Positions 47,375 to 59,611 of a DNA stretch of 64,000 nt are shown piece after piece (within the stretch, counting starts at the first letter, position 1; every line of letters starts with the position of its first letter). The notes under the pieces were generated by a model that had not been told where the DNA came from, searched no databases, and worked only from the letters and a program-made list of their open reading frames with translations. This stretch comes from Streptomyces sp. I05A-00742 (lineage in GTDB: Bacteria; Actinomycetota; Actinomycetes; Streptomycetales; Streptomycetaceae). Where the stretch lies: assembly GCF_013055795.1 (NCBI RefSeq), contig NZ_JABETO010000028.1, positions 22,213 through 86,212 on the forward strand, written 5' to 3'. The translations under genes and the position numbers were made by a program.

Positions 47375-48811
47375 ATGCGCCGAGCGAAAATCGTCTGCAC
47401 CCTGGGGCCCGCCACCGACTCGTACGAGCAGATCAAGGCCCTCGTCGAAGCCGGCATGGATGTCGCCCGCTTCAACCTGAGCCATGGCTCCCATGCCGAC
47501 CACGAGGCGCGGTACGAACGGGTACGGAAAGCCGCCGAGGAGACCGGCCGGAACGTGGGCGTCCTGGCCGACCTTCAAGGTCCGAAGATCCGCCTCGGCC
47601 GGTTCCTCGAAGGTCCCGTACTCCTTGAACGCGGCGATGACTTCACCATCACCGTCGAGGACATCCTGGGCGACCGGCACCGTTGCGGCACCACCTACGA
47701 CGGCCTCGCCGCCGACGTCACCCCCGGCGAGCGCATCCTCGTCGACGACGGCCGCGTGACCCTCGAGGTCGCCGAAGTCAACGGGCCGCGCGTCAGGACC
47801 GTCGTCCTTGAGGGCGGCATGGTCTCCGATCACAAGGGCCTCAACCTCCCCGGCGTCGCCGTCTCCGTCCCCGCCCTCTCCGAGAAGGACGTCGAGGACC
47901 TCCGCTGGGCGATCACCGCGGGCGCCGACATCGTCGCCCTCTCCTTCGTCCGCAGCGCTCGGGACATCGACGACGTGCACCGGGTCATGGACGAGGAGGG
48001 CCGCCGCCTCCCCGTCCTGGCGAAGATCGAGAAGCCCCAGGCGGTCGAGAACCTCGACGGGATCGTCGCCGCCTTCGACGGCATCATGGTCGCCCGCGGC
48101 GACCTCGGCGTCGAAATGCCGCTGGAAACGGTCCCGATCGTGCAGAAGCGGGCCATCAAGCTGGCGAAGCGCAATGCCAAGCCGGTCATCGTCGCCACCC
48201 AGATGCTCGACTCGATGATCGACGCCTCCCGCCCCACCCGCGCCGAGGCGTCCGATGTCGCCAACGCCGTCATCGACGGAACGGACGCCGTGATGCTCTC
48301 CGGCGAGACCAGCGTCGGCAAGTACCCCGTCGAGACGGTCCGCACCATGAGCCGTATCGTCCGGGCGGCGGAGGAGGACATCCTCGCCAAGGGCCTACCG
48401 CCCCTCACCGAGCGCAGCAAGCCCCGCACCCAGGGCGGCGCCGTCGCCCGCGCCGCGGCCGAGATGGGCGACTTCCTCGGGGCGAAGTTCCTGGTCGCCT
48501 TCACCCAATCCGGTGATACCGTCCGCAGGCTCTCCCGCTACCGTTCGCCCATCCCGCTGCTCGCCTTCACCCCGGAGCCGGCGACGCGCTCCCAGCTCAA
48601 TCTGACCTGGGGCGTGGAGACCTTCCTGGGGCCGATGGTGCAGACCACCGACGAGATGGTCAGTCAGGTCGACGAGTACCTGCTGCGGATCGGGCGCTGT
48701 CGCAAGGGCGACATGGTCATCATCACGGCCGGCTCCCCGCCGGGTACCCCGGGAACGACCAACCTCGTGCGCGTGCACCACATCGGGGAGGACGACGGGC
48801 CGAAGCGGTAG
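47375..48811 (+). CDS. pyk: pyruvate kinase
   Basis: 478 residues; final step of glycolysis, PEP + ADP to pyruvate + ATP. RRAKIVCTLGPAT at the start, ARFNLSHGSH, the catalytic KIEKPQAVENLDGI and the metal site MVARGDLGVEMP are all present, as is the C-terminal allosteric domain (VAFTQSGDTVRRLSRYR and GSPPGTPGTTNLVRVHHI). ATG at 47375. Streptomyces have two pyk genes; this one, linked to pdtaR, is the chromosomal-core copy. Two palindromes lie in its leader. Confidence 0.97.
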   Translation: MRRAKIVCTLGPATDSYEQIKALVEAGMDVARFNLSHGSHADHEARYERVRKAAEETGRNVGVLADLQGPKIRLGRFLEGPVLLERGDDFTITVEDILGDRHRCGTTYDGLAADVTPGERILVDDGRVTLEVAEVNGPRVRTVVLEGGMVSDHKGLNLPGVAVSVPALSEKDVEDLRWAITAGADIVALSFVRSARDIDDVHRVMDEEGRRLPVLAKIEKPQAVENLDGIVAAFDGIMVARGDLGVEMPLETVPIVQKRAIKLAKRNAKPVIVATQMLDSMIDASRPTRAEASDVANAVIDGTDAVMLSGETSVGKYPVETVRTMSRIVRAAEEDILAKGLPPLTERSKPRTQGGAVARAAAEMGDFLGAKFLVAFTQSGDTVRRLSRYRSPIPLLAFTPEPATRSQLNLTWGVETFLGPMVQTTDEMVSQVDEYLLRIGRCRKGDMVIITAGSPPGTPGTTNLVRVHHIGEDDGPKR

Positions 48812-48826
48812 GCCAGGCCCGGGGGA

Positions 48827-49600
48827 TCAGTACTTCGGGCCGATGTGGGCGTCCATGAGGGCGACGGATGCGCGCCGGGCGACCGAGATGTTGATCGGTG
48901 TGCCGTCGCGGCGGGTGACTGTCCATATGACGCCGACCTTGTCGAGGGTGTCGCAGTACAGCCACCGGATGTCGTCGGACTTGTTGGTGAAGAAGTAGCG
49001 GGGGTACTCGTAGCGCTTACGCTCACCTCCGATGAGGCGTGTGGTCCAGTTCGTCATCCGACAGCCGTCGGAATGGATGAGGCCCCTTAGGAAGTCCCAT
49101 GGGTGCGCATCGACGATTCGCTGCTGCCAGGGCACCAACGAGATGGGTCGTTCGTGTTTCTTGCCGGGGCCGTGCTGGGGAAAGAGGCATGGCCAGTGCT
49201 TGCTGCTGCTGGCGACGGCAACGCAGCCTCGTCGCTGAACGATGTAGACGCTGTTGTCGGGGCGCACCCGTTCCACCGCGGTTTTGCAGGCCGCGATGAG
49301 GCCAGGCCACGCGTCCGCGCAGACGATGCGAAGCGTGTAACCGCCGTTCGGTTGTCTGCTCACGCAGCCATTGCCGAGATAGAGCCCCAGGAGGTAGGCG
49401 TAGGCACGGGCATCGGCGGGTGGTGTGGGATGGGCGCAGCAGAGCGAGCACAGTGAGCGGCTGGAGTGCCTGGGCTCGATCCGGGTGAGCCACTGACGGA
49501 TCGCGCATCGGGATATGCCAGTCTGCTTGCTGACCGAGTTGAGGCTGAAGCCTTGGTCGACGAGGGCGAGGGCCCGGCGGCGTGTGGCGAGGTCGTACAT
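48827..49600 (-). CDS. LAGLIDADG-type protein with N-terminal HTH, one motif degenerate
   Basis: 257 residues. Residues 1-40 form a helix-turn-helix (RRRALALVDQGFSLNSVSKQTGISRCAIRQWLTR). Two LAGLIDADG-like helices follow: YLLGLYLGNGCVS (position 77 Asn) and FLRGLIHSDGCR (Asp178), separated by about 100 residues, as in monomeric homing endonucleases. In active enzymes both motifs end in an acidic residue; here the first has Asn, so double-strand cleavage is doubtful. Freestanding, not in an intron. Located between pyk and a tRNA, with reduced GC. Similar proteins occur in many Streptomyces and may act as regulators. Confidence 0.8.
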   Translation of the reverse strand: MYDLATRRRALALVDQGFSLNSVSKQTGISRCAIRQWLTRIEPRHSSRSLCSLCCAHPTPPADARAYAYLLGLYLGNGCVSRQPNGGYTLRIVCADAWPGLIAACKTAVERVRPDNSVYIVQRRGCVAVASSSKHWPCLFPQHGPGKKHERPISLVPWQQRIVDAHPWDFLRGLIHSDGCRMTNWTTRLIGGERKRYEYPRYFFTNKSDDIRWLYCDTLDKVGVIWTVTRRDGTPINISVARRASVALMDAHIGPKY

Positions 49601-49721
49601 GGGAGCGAGAGCCTGACGCGGCGGATGTCATTGCGTTGGGATTCGCGCGGGTGTTCACCGCAAAGGGTGAAGATTCCCAATGTGGGCACTCAATGGCGCG
49701 ACCTTCGAAATAAAGGTAAAG

Positions 49722-49796
49722 TGCCCCGGGTCGGATTCGAACCGACACTGTATGGGTTTTGAATCCATTGCCTGCTGCCAGTTGGGCTACCGGGGC
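49722..49796 (-). tRNA. tRNA with anticodon CAA (Leu by codon)
   Basis: 75-nt cloverleaf on the minus strand: acceptor GCCCCGG/CCGGGGC with discriminator A, D-loop with CTGG, anticodon stem ATGGA/CCCAT enclosing TTCAAAA (CAA), 5-nt variable loop ACAGT, and T-arm GTCGG-TTCGAAT-CCGAC. The stem has an A31-C39 mismatch and the D-stem is three base pairs. CAA reads UUG (Leu), but leucine tRNAs normally have a long variable arm; this one does not. CCA is not encoded. Confidence 0.8.
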
Positions 49797-49892
49797 CTTG
49801 TAATGCAAGGAGAGTGTATACCCCTCCGGTACTCAAAACTACAGCACTCGGTACGCTCGTGGAGCACCGCCTGTCCTGGACTGAGGAGACCC

Positions 49893-50546
49893 GTGAGCGC
49901 CGCCGAGCCCCAGCCGCCCGTCGACGACGAGCCGCAGCACACCCCTCCGCACATCACGCGCGTCGTGATCGCCGAGGACGAGGCCCTGATCCGCCTCGAC
50001 CTCAAGGAGATGCTCGAGGAAGAGGGCTACTCCGTCGTGGGTGAGGCGGGCGACGGGGAGACAGCGGTCGCGCTGGCCCGGGAGCACCGGCCGGACCTGG
50101 TGATCCTCGATGTGAAGATGCCGGTGCTCGACGGGCTCTCGGCGGCCGAGCGGATCGCGGCCGAGTCGATCGCGCCGGTGCTGATGCTCACCGCGTTCTC
50201 GCAGCGCGAGCTCGTGGAGCGGGCCCGGGACGCCGGGGCCATGGCGTACCTGGTGAAGCCGTTCAGCAAGAGCGATGTGGTGCCGGCGATCGAGATGGCC
50301 GTATCGCGGTTCACGGAGCTGAAGGCGTTGGAGAAGGAGGTCGCGGACCTCTCCCAGCGGCTGGAGACGCGCAAGCTGGTGGACCGGGCGAAGAGTGTTC
50401 TCCAGACGCAGTACGGGCTGACGGAGCCGGCGGCGTTCCGGTGGATCCAGAAGACGTCGATGGACCGCCGGATGTCGATGCAGCAGGTGGCCGAGGCGGT
50501 CATCGAGGACGCGCGGGAGAAGAAGGCGGCCAAGGAGCAGCAGTAG
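49893..50546 (+). CDS. pdtaR: ANTAR-domain response regulator
   Basis: 217 residues from GTG 49893, with GAGGAG four bases upstream. Receiver domain: VIAEDEALIRLD, phosphoacceptor D73 in LVILDVKMP and K122 in YLVKPF. After a coiled-coil linker (FTELKALEKEVADLSQRLETRKLVDRAKSVLQ) comes an ANTAR RNA-binding domain (TEPAAFRWIQKTSMDRRMSMQQVAEAVIED). Family members bind paired hexaloop hairpins in mRNA leaders and prevent termination. The usual partner kinase PdtaS is not in this window. Position next to pyk and polA is conserved in Streptomyces. Confidence 0.96.
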   Translation: MSAAEPQPPVDDEPQHTPPHITRVVIAEDEALIRLDLKEMLEEEGYSVVGEAGDGETAVALAREHRPDLVILDVKMPVLDGLSAAERIAAESIAPVLMLTAFSQRELVERARDAGAMAYLVKPFSKSDVVPAIEMAVSRFTELKALEKEVADLSQRLETRKLVDRAKSVLQTQYGLTEPAAFRWIQKTSMDRRMSMQQVAEAVIEDAREKKAAKEQQ

Positions 50547-50561
50547 CGGCGCTCCGCCGAG

Positions 50562-50591
50562 GGGCCCGTGTCCGGTGGCGGACGCGGGCCC
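50562..50591. terminator. bidirectional terminator between pdtaR and livF
   Basis: GGGCCCGTGTCCG (50562-50574) and CGGACGCGGGCCC (50579-50591), loop GTGG, 13 pairs with one G-U. Lies in the 58-base convergent gap. Confidence 0.75.
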
Positions 50592-50604
50592 TTGGCATGT
50601 CCGG

Positions 50605-51317
<713 letters not shown>

Positions 51318-51321
<4 letters not shown>

Positions 51322-52250
51322 CGGGGGTCGTTCTCCTCGCGGTGAGTGTGGACTGCTTCCGTGGCTTCCGCCGCCCGCGCCTCCGCTGCTTCCGCCGCTC
51401 CTGCCGCCTCCGCCGCTTCGACCTCGGCGGCCTCTTCCTCCCCGGGCGCCCCTTCGAAGGGGGTGCCGAGGTAGGCGGCGATGACGCGTTCGTCGCTCTG
51501 GACGGTCTGCGCGCTGCCCTCGACGAGTTTCTCGCCCTGGACGAGGACGGCGACGTGATCGCAGAGGTTGAAGATGAAGCGCATGTCGTGCTCGATGACG
51601 AGGACGGCGATGCCCTGGTCGCGGATGGCGAGGACGAGCTGTTCGGTGGCGCGCGTCTCCTGGGGGTTCATCCCGGCGGTGGGCTCGTCGAGGAGGAGCA
51701 GCCCGGGTTCGCTGGCGAGGGCGCGGGCGATCTCGAGTTTGCGTTGTTCGCCGTAGGGGAGGTTGCGCGCGAGGTGGTCGGCCTTGCCCGCGAGGCCGGT
51801 GAATTCCAGGAGTTCGTGGGCGCGTTGGTGGGACTCCTTCTCCGCGCGGTGGAATCCAGGGCTGCGGAGGAGGGCGGAGAAGAGCCCTTCCGAGGTGCGG
51901 GTGTGGCGGCCGACGAGGACGTTCTCCAGGACGGTCATGCTCGGGAAGAGGCGGATGTTCTGGAAGGTGCGCGCGATGCCGGCCTGGGTGACGAGGTGGG
52001 GTTTGGCGGGCAGGACGGTGTCGCGGTAGGTGACGGTGCCCTCGGTCGGGGTGTAGAGGCCGGTGAGGCAGTTGAAGAAGGTGGTCTTTCCGGCGCCGTT
52101 GGGGCCGATGAGGCCGACGATCTGCCGTTCGTGAACGGTGAGGTCGACGGAGCGTACGGCGGTGAGGCCGCCGAAACGCATGGTGACGCCGGTGGCCGTG
52201 AGCACGGGGGCGGCGGTGGTGGCGGTGGCGGGGGCGGTCATGGTGGTCAC
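51318..52250 (-). CDS. livG: branched-chain amino-acid ABC transporter ATP-binding protein LivG
   Basis: 310 residues; Walker A GPNGAGKTT, signature LPYGEQRKLEIARAL, Walker B LLLLDEPTAGMN and VLVIEHDMRF, with the LivG-specific loop HRAEKESHQRAHELLEF. The ATPase core ends near residue 262 (YLGTPFEG); beyond it is an added tail of some 45 residues rich in Glu and Ala (EEEAAEVEAAEAAGAAEAAEARAAEA), not part of the usual fold. Overlaps both neighbours by four bases. Confidence 0.94.
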
Positions 52251-54049
52251 ACCTCCGCTTTGGTGAGGGTCACGGGGGCGTCGTCCGCCGCGTCGTCGTC
52301 GGCATGGAATTCGAGCTGCTTCCGGCGGTCGGCGACGATGCCCTCGGGGCGGAAGCGCATCAGGAGGATGAGGGCGACGCCGAAGAGCAGGAGTTGGTAG
52401 TCCTGCATGAAGTCCATCTTGTTCGGGATGAGGTAGAGGAGGGCCGCGCCGACGAGGGGGCCGGTGATCGTGCCCATGCCGCCGAGGATGACCGCGGCGA
52501 GCAGGAAGGCGGAGTTGGGCGGGACGGTGCCGGCGAATTGGTACTGGTCGGGGGTGGCGGTGGTGATGACATGGGCCTGGACCGTCCCGGCCAGCCCGGC
52601 GAGCGCGGCGCCGAGGGCGAACGCGAGGAGTTTGAGGCGGAAGGCGTTGATGCCCATGGCGGTGGCGGCGGTCTCGTCCTCGCGGATGGCGATCCAGGCG
52701 CGGCCGATGCGTGATTCCGCGGCGCGGCGGAAGACGAGGACGACGGCGATGGTGGCCAGGAGCATCAGCAGGTAGTAGTTGCCGAACCGGCCGATGGGCG
52801 TCCCCAGGACGTCGTGGGTGTCGCCGAAGTCGAAGCCGCCGATCTTGAGGTCGGGGATGTTGGGGATGCCCATGGCGCCGTTGGTGACATCGGGGCCGGT
52901 CTTCCCGTTGAGGTTGAGCATGGTGATGCGGAAGATCTCGCCGAAGCCGAGGGTGACGATGGCGAGGTAGTCACCGCGGAGGCGGAGGGTGGGCGCGCCG
53001 ATGAGGACGCCGAACACGAGGGACGTGCCGATGCCCGCGAGAACGGCTGCCCAGAAGGGGAAATGCACACCTGCCGCGGATTCCGGGGAGCCGGAGACAA
53101 GGGCCGCGGTGTAGGCGCCGACGCCGAGGAAGGCGACGTACCCGAGGTCGAGGAGGCCGGCGAGGCCGACGACGACATTGAGTCCCAGGGCGACGGTGGC
53201 GAAGATGAGGATGCTGGTGGCGAGGTTGGTGTAGGTGTCGCTGGTGAGGGTGAGGGGGAAGCAGGCGGCGGCGACGAAGGCCGCGGTGAGCGTGATGTTG
53301 CGGTGTTTGGCCGTGAGGGAGTTGAGGCGTTGCGTGAGGCCGGACCGGCCGAAGGCGGCGAGGCCCGCGCAGGCGAGCAGCAGGTAGCCGACGAAGAGTT
53401 CGCCGTACTCCGCCTCGATGCCGTAGGTGAACAGGAGGAGCCCGAGGGCGAAGGCGGCGGCGATGACGAGGATGTCGGCCCAGGCGGGCAGGGCGGTGGC
53501 CCGGGACGGCCGGCCGGGGGCGAGACTGTGGCGGAAGCGGTGCCAGGGGTTGGCGGGTGGGGTGTTCTCCGGATAGGGCCGGGCCGGGGGGAGGGCGAGG
53601 GCGCCGATCACCGTGAGCAGGGTGGCGCCTCCGGCGACGAAACCGCCGGGTTCGATGTTGACGAGGCCGCCGAGGTCGTTGGTGATGGCGCCGAGGGTGT
53701 ACCAGGTGGCGGCGAGAGTGCCGAGGGCCAGGAGGAGGGTGGGAGCGGTGGTGCCCGAGGGGGCGAGCCAGCGGAGCCCCCGGACGCGGTAGCCGGCCAG
53801 GAGGTGCAGCAGGGTCAGGGCGGCACCGGCCAGGGTGATGTTCTGGAGTCCGCCGGGATAGCCGGTGACGGTGAGGTTGCCGGGGAACGCGGTGGTCCAG
53901 GTCCAGGCGAGGAACGTGGAGACGAGCGCGAGGACGGCTCCCGCCCCGGTGAGCAGCCGGGCGGCTCCCGCGGGCAGGGGGATCGCCGCGGGGCGCCTTT
54001 CTCCGGGGCGCACTTCCGATGCCGGGCGGTGGGAGGCCATGGTCATCAC
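52247..54049 (-). CDS. livM: branched-chain amino-acid ABC transporter permease LivM
   Basis: 600 residues from the GTG at 54049, which overlaps the livH stop as GTGA (ATG 54046 is the alternative). The C-terminal ~330 residues are the canonical LivM permease: VGLAGLLDLGYVAFLGVGAYTAAL, FGVLIGAPTLRLRGDYLAIVTLGFGEI and ILGGMGTITGPLVGAALLYL. The first ~250 residues add several further hydrophobic segments not found in short LivM proteins; this long form is common in actinobacteria. A short tail (EFHADDDAADDAPVTLTKAEV) ends the protein. Confidence 0.93.
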   Translation of the reverse strand: MMTMASHRPASEVRPGERRPAAIPLPAGAARLLTGAGAVLALVSTFLAWTWTTAFPGNLTVTGYPGGLQNITLAGAALTLLHLLAGYRVRGLRWLAPSGTTAPTLLLALGTLAATWYTLGAITNDLGGLVNIEPGGFVAGGATLLTVIGALALPPARPYPENTPPANPWHRFRHSLAPGRPSRATALPAWADILVIAAAFALGLLLFTYGIEAEYGELFVGYLLLACAGLAAFGRSGLTQRLNSLTAKHRNITLTAAFVAAACFPLTLTSDTYTNLATSILIFATVALGLNVVVGLAGLLDLGYVAFLGVGAYTAALVSGSPESAAGVHFPFWAAVLAGIGTSLVFGVLIGAPTLRLRGDYLAIVTLGFGEIFRITMLNLNGKTGPDVTNGAMGIPNIPDLKIGGFDFGDTHDVLGTPIGRFGNYYLLMLLATIAVVLVFRRAAESRIGRAWIAIREDETAATAMGINAFRLKLLAFALGAALAGLAGTVQAHVITTATPDQYQFAGTVPPNSAFLLAAVILGGMGTITGPLVGAALLYLIPNKMDFMQDYQLLLFGVALILLMRFRPEGIVADRRKQLEFHADDDAADDAPVTLTKAEV

Positions 54050-54975
54050 GCCCGATCCGCGACGCGTTCGCCGAGCAGGCCCTGGGGCCTGAGCAGCAGG
54101 ACGAGGATGAGGAGGACGAAGGCCCAGACGTCCTTCCAGGAACCGCCGCCGAACTGGGACATGCCGGGGATCTCCTCGATGTAGCCGGTGGCGAGGGCTT
54201 CCGCGACGCCGAGGACGACGCCGCCCAGCATGGCGCCGTAGATGTTGCCGATGCCGCCCAGGACGGCCGCGGTGAACGCTTTCAGGCCGGTGATGAAGCC
54301 CATGCGGAAGTCGACCTGGCCGTATTTGAGCCCATGGGCGACGGCGGCGACCGCGGCGAACGTGGCACCGATGGCGAAGGCGATGACGATGATGCGGTCG
54401 GTGTTGATGCCCATGAGCTTGGCCGTGTCCGGGTCCTGGGCGGTGGCCTGCATCCCGCGGCCGGTGCGGGTCTTGGCGACGAAGAGGCCGAGGGCGATCA
54501 TGCACAGCGGGGCGGCGATGAGGAGGAAGATCTCGCCGCGCTGGACCGTGGCGCCGAGGATCTTGATGGATTCGCCCTTGAACTGGGGGAACACCCGGGC
54601 CTTCTTGGCGTCGGGGTACCACTTCCAGACGGCCTGCTGGAGGGCGATGGAGAGGCCGATGGCGGTGATGAGGGGAGCGAGGCGGGGCGCGCCGCGCAGG
54701 GGCCGGTAGGCGAAGCGTTCGGCGGCCATCGCGACGGCGACGGCGGCGACGACACCTCCGAGGATCATGAGGGGGAGCGCCAGGAGCAGCGCGGTGTCGT
54801 CGGGGAGGGCGAGGTGGGCGGTGAGGGCGCCGAAGCCGCCGACCATGAAGATCTCGCCGTGGGCGAAGTTGATGAGCTGGACGATGCCGTAGACCATCGT
54901 GTACCCGATCGCGATGAGGCCGTACATCGCGCCGAGGATGAGGCCGTTGGCCAGCTGTTGCGGCAGTTCGTGCAC
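54046..54975 (-). CDS. livH: branched-chain amino-acid ABC transporter permease LivH
   Basis: 309 residues, about eight membrane helices. NGLILGAMYGLIAIGYTMVYGIVQLINFAHGEIFMVGGF is diagnostic of LivH; the cytoplasmic loop TRTGRGMQATAQDPDTAKLMGIN is the EAA-like coupling motif, and AAVLGGIGNIYGAMLGGVVLGVAEAL follows. First of the four translationally coupled transporter genes (livH-M-G-F); the binding-protein gene precedes it by 138 bases. Confidence 0.95.
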   Translation of the reverse strand: MHELPQQLANGLILGAMYGLIAIGYTMVYGIVQLINFAHGEIFMVGGFGALTAHLALPDDTALLLALPLMILGGVVAAVAVAMAAERFAYRPLRGAPRLAPLITAIGLSIALQQAVWKWYPDAKKARVFPQFKGESIKILGATVQRGEIFLLIAAPLCMIALGLFVAKTRTGRGMQATAQDPDTAKLMGINTDRIIVIAFAIGATFAAVAAVAHGLKYGQVDFRMGFITGLKAFTAAVLGGIGNIYGAMLGGVVLGVAEALATGYIEEIPGMSQFGGGSWKDVWAFVLLILVLLLRPQGLLGERVADRA

Positions 54976-55113
54976 CGCCGGGCCTCCTGGGGTGGGACGT
55001 GAAGGGGCGGGGTACGGGCGGGCGGCGCGGGCCGGTGGGACCGCGCCGGTTGGATGGGTGCACGTGGCGAGGAGGAATCGTTTCGGCGCGGGGCGGGGTC
55101 GCCCGCGCCGGCG

Positions 55114-56352
55114 TCAGCGCTTGAACTCGGCGCTGTGGCGGGCCTTCCAGGCGTTTCCGTCGACCTGGTAGGCGGTGATCATGGTGTTGGTGGTGTCGCC
55201 GTACCGGTCGAAGGAGACGGATCCGGTGACCCCGTCGAACTTCACCTTGTTGAGGGCCTCGACGACCTTGGCCCGGGCGTTGTCCGGCAGCTTCCCGCCG
55301 TTGTCGGCGACGACGGCCTTGACGGCCTGGACGATGGCCCAGGTGGCGTCGTAGGTGGAGCCGCCGTAGGCCTCGTAGCGGTCCTTGTAGCCCGCGGCCT
55401 TGTAGTCGGCGATGAACTTCTTGGCCGAGTCGAGCTGTTCGACGGGCTTGCCGACGGAGGTGGCGTAGTCGCCCGCGGACTTCTTGTTGAGCTTGATGTA
55501 GTCGGCGCTGTACATGCCGTCGCCGCCCATGAGAGGCGCCTTGATACCGCTCTCCTTGAGCTGCTGGCTCAGGGGCGCGGCGGCGGGGTACTCGCCGCCG
55601 TAGAAGACGAGGTCGGCGCCCGAGCTCTTGGCCTTGGAGACGATCGCCTTGAAGTCGCGGTCCTCGGGGTTCACATGCTCGGTGCCGGCGATCTTGCCGC
55701 CCATCGAGGTGAACTGGGTGGAGAACGCGGCGGCCAGGCCGACGCCGTAGGTCTTCTGGTCGTCGATGACGTAGGCGGTCCGCGCCTTGATCTGCTCGTA
55801 GGCGTATTTGCCGCCGAAGGCGCCCTGGACCTCGTCGGTGGTGGCGGTGCGGAAGTAGGTGCTGAACTGGCGGGCGCGGTTGTCCTTCTTCCAGTCCTTG
55901 CCCTGGGTCAGGTCGGGGGTGGTGTTGGCCGGGGAGATCAGGGCCACGTTGTTGGACTGCGCCACCTGTTGCATCGACTGCGCGACGCTGGAGTTCAGCG
56001 GGCCGACGACGCCCATGACCTTCTTGTCGCCGGCGAGTTTGGTGGCGTTCTGCTGACCGGAGGTCGGCTGGGCCTGGTCGTCCAGGGCGGTCAACTCAAA
56101 GGTGACGCCGGGGACTTCGTTGCTCTTGTTGGCGTTGGTGACCGCGAGGTGGGCGGAGTTCTTGATGCCCTGGCCGAGTGCGGAGAGGTCGCCGGTGAGC
56201 GGGGCGTCGAGGCCGATCACCACGGTGGTCTTCTTCCCGCCGCTGTCGCCGTTGTCGCCCCCTTTGTCGTCGTCGCGTGATCCGCAGGCGCTCAGGGCGA
56301 GGGCTCCTGCGGTGAGTGCCGTGGTGAGGAAGAGCAAGGGACGGTGTCGCAC
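55114..56352 (-). CDS. livK: branched-chain amino-acid binding lipoprotein
   Basis: 412 residues. Lipoprotein signal with lipobox LSAC (C23), followed by a charged linker GSRDDDKGGDNGDSGGKK. The two-lobed periplasmic-binding-protein family 6 pattern is visible: VVIGLDAPLTGDLSALGQGIKNSAHLAVTNANKS, VMGVVGPLNSSVAQSMQ and VALISPANTTPDL, then GGEYPAAAPLSQQLKESGIKAPLMGGDGMY. Delivers the amino acid to LivHM. Likely a substrate of Lgt encoded at 5499-6377. Symbol by family. Confidence 0.92.
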   Translation of the reverse strand: MRHRPLLFLTTALTAGALALSACGSRDDDKGGDNGDSGGKKTTVVIGLDAPLTGDLSALGQGIKNSAHLAVTNANKSNEVPGVTFELTALDDQAQPTSGQQNATKLAGDKKVMGVVGPLNSSVAQSMQQVAQSNNVALISPANTTPDLTQGKDWKKDNRARQFSTYFRTATTDEVQGAFGGKYAYEQIKARTAYVIDDQKTYGVGLAAAFSTQFTSMGGKIAGTEHVNPEDRDFKAIVSKAKSSGADLVFYGGEYPAAAPLSQQLKESGIKAPLMGGDGMYSADYIKLNKKSAGDYATSVGKPVEQLDSAKKFIADYKAAGYKDRYEAYGGSTYDATWAIVQAVKAVVADNGGKLPDNARAKVVEALNKVKFDGVTGSVSFDRYGDTTNTMITAYQVDGNAWKARHSAEFKR

Positions 56353-56579
56353 GGTGAGTCCTTTCCCTGGCGCGGCGGCTTCGCTGAGGTGCCGTATCGC
56401 TCGCCGGGCAACGACGAAGGGTGAGGAGGTGTGCGAGAACCGCCCGGCGGGGTGGTGAATGGCCGTGACTCTAAGGGCTGTGCGACCTGGCGGGGCAGAG
56501 GTGCAGTCCAGGATGTGACTGTCTTGTTATGACGCAGATCACATTCCGCAAGTGGAGATCCGGGGCGGGCTCCACCGGC

Positions 56580-56610
56580 CCCGCCGCCGGTCGTCGCGAC
56601 CGGCGGCGGG
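56580..56610 (-). terminator. terminator of the thioesterase gene
   Basis: Perfect 14-bp stem CCCGCCGCCGGTCG (56580-56593) with 56597-56610, loop TCG. About 40 bases beyond the minus-strand stop at 56648. Confidence 0.75.
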
Positions 56611-56647
56611 ACGATCAACTCCGCTTCGGGTGCGTGAAGTTGGCGGG

Positions 56648-57109
56648 TCAGGACTGGTCGTTGTTGCGGATGACGCAGGTGAGGCGGGCGGAGCAGACGC
56701 GCTTGCCCTGCTCGTCGGTGACGGCGATTTCGTAGGTGGCGCTGGTGCGGCCACGGTGCACGGGCGTGGCGGTGCCGGTGACGATGCCCGAACGGAGGCC
56801 GCGGTGGTGGGTGCAGTTGAGGTCCACGCCCACGGCGATCCGGGTGGGTCCGCCGTGCAGCATGGCGCCGACGGAGCCGAGGGTCTCGGCCAGCACGGCC
56901 GACGCGCCGCCGTGGAGCAGGCCGTACGGCTGGGTGTTGCCCTCGACCGGCATGGTGCCGACGACGCGGTCGGGGGACGCCTCGACGACCTGGACGCCCA
57001 TGCGTTCGCCCAGGTGCCCGGCCGAGAAGAGGGCCGGGAGGTCCAGGCCGCTGCCGGCCCAGGCGTCGATGATCTCCTGCGGAAAGACGGTCCGGCTCTG
57101 TTCACCCAT
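56648..57109 (-). CDS. PaaI-type hotdog thioesterase
   Basis: 153 residues. The hotdog helix carries YGLLHGGASAVLAETLGSVGAM with the HGG motif; IAVGVDLNCTHHRGLRSGIVTGTATPVHRGRTSATYEIAVTDEQGKRVCSARLTCVI forms the sheet. The catalytic-type E in AETLGS is present. Hydrolyses acyl- or aryl-CoA esters (substrate unknown). Monocistronic, ending in a strong hairpin; ATG 57109. Confidence 0.92.
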   Translation of the reverse strand: MGEQSRTVFPQEIIDAWAGSGLDLPALFSAGHLGERMGVQVVEASPDRVVGTMPVEGNTQPYGLLHGGASAVLAETLGSVGAMLHGGPTRIAVGVDLNCTHHRGLRSGIVTGTATPVHRGRTSATYEIAVTDEQGKRVCSARLTCVIRNNDQS

Positions 57110-57186
57110 GCTGCTCGGCTCCCCTGGTGCTCGAAGGTACGTGTGGCACGCGAAGTACCTGGAAGTAAACGCGTAAACGTTTGTTA

Positions 57187-59481
<2,295 letters not shown>

Positions 59482-59611
59482 CTCGTACCCCCTGGAGCGG
59501 TGAGGCGGTCGCGGGTATGCCTGCCTCGACGATCCTGTCACGAGGCACTGACAACCGGTGCCCGCGGTGGTGTGGCGGGGATTGTCAGTGGGTCGTGGCA
59601 GGATCGGGGGC

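Noticed and set aside
52247..55063. 938-residue version of LivM
   Set aside because: The extra N-terminal part lies on the livH sequence in another frame; the GTGA overlap at 54049 fixes the start.
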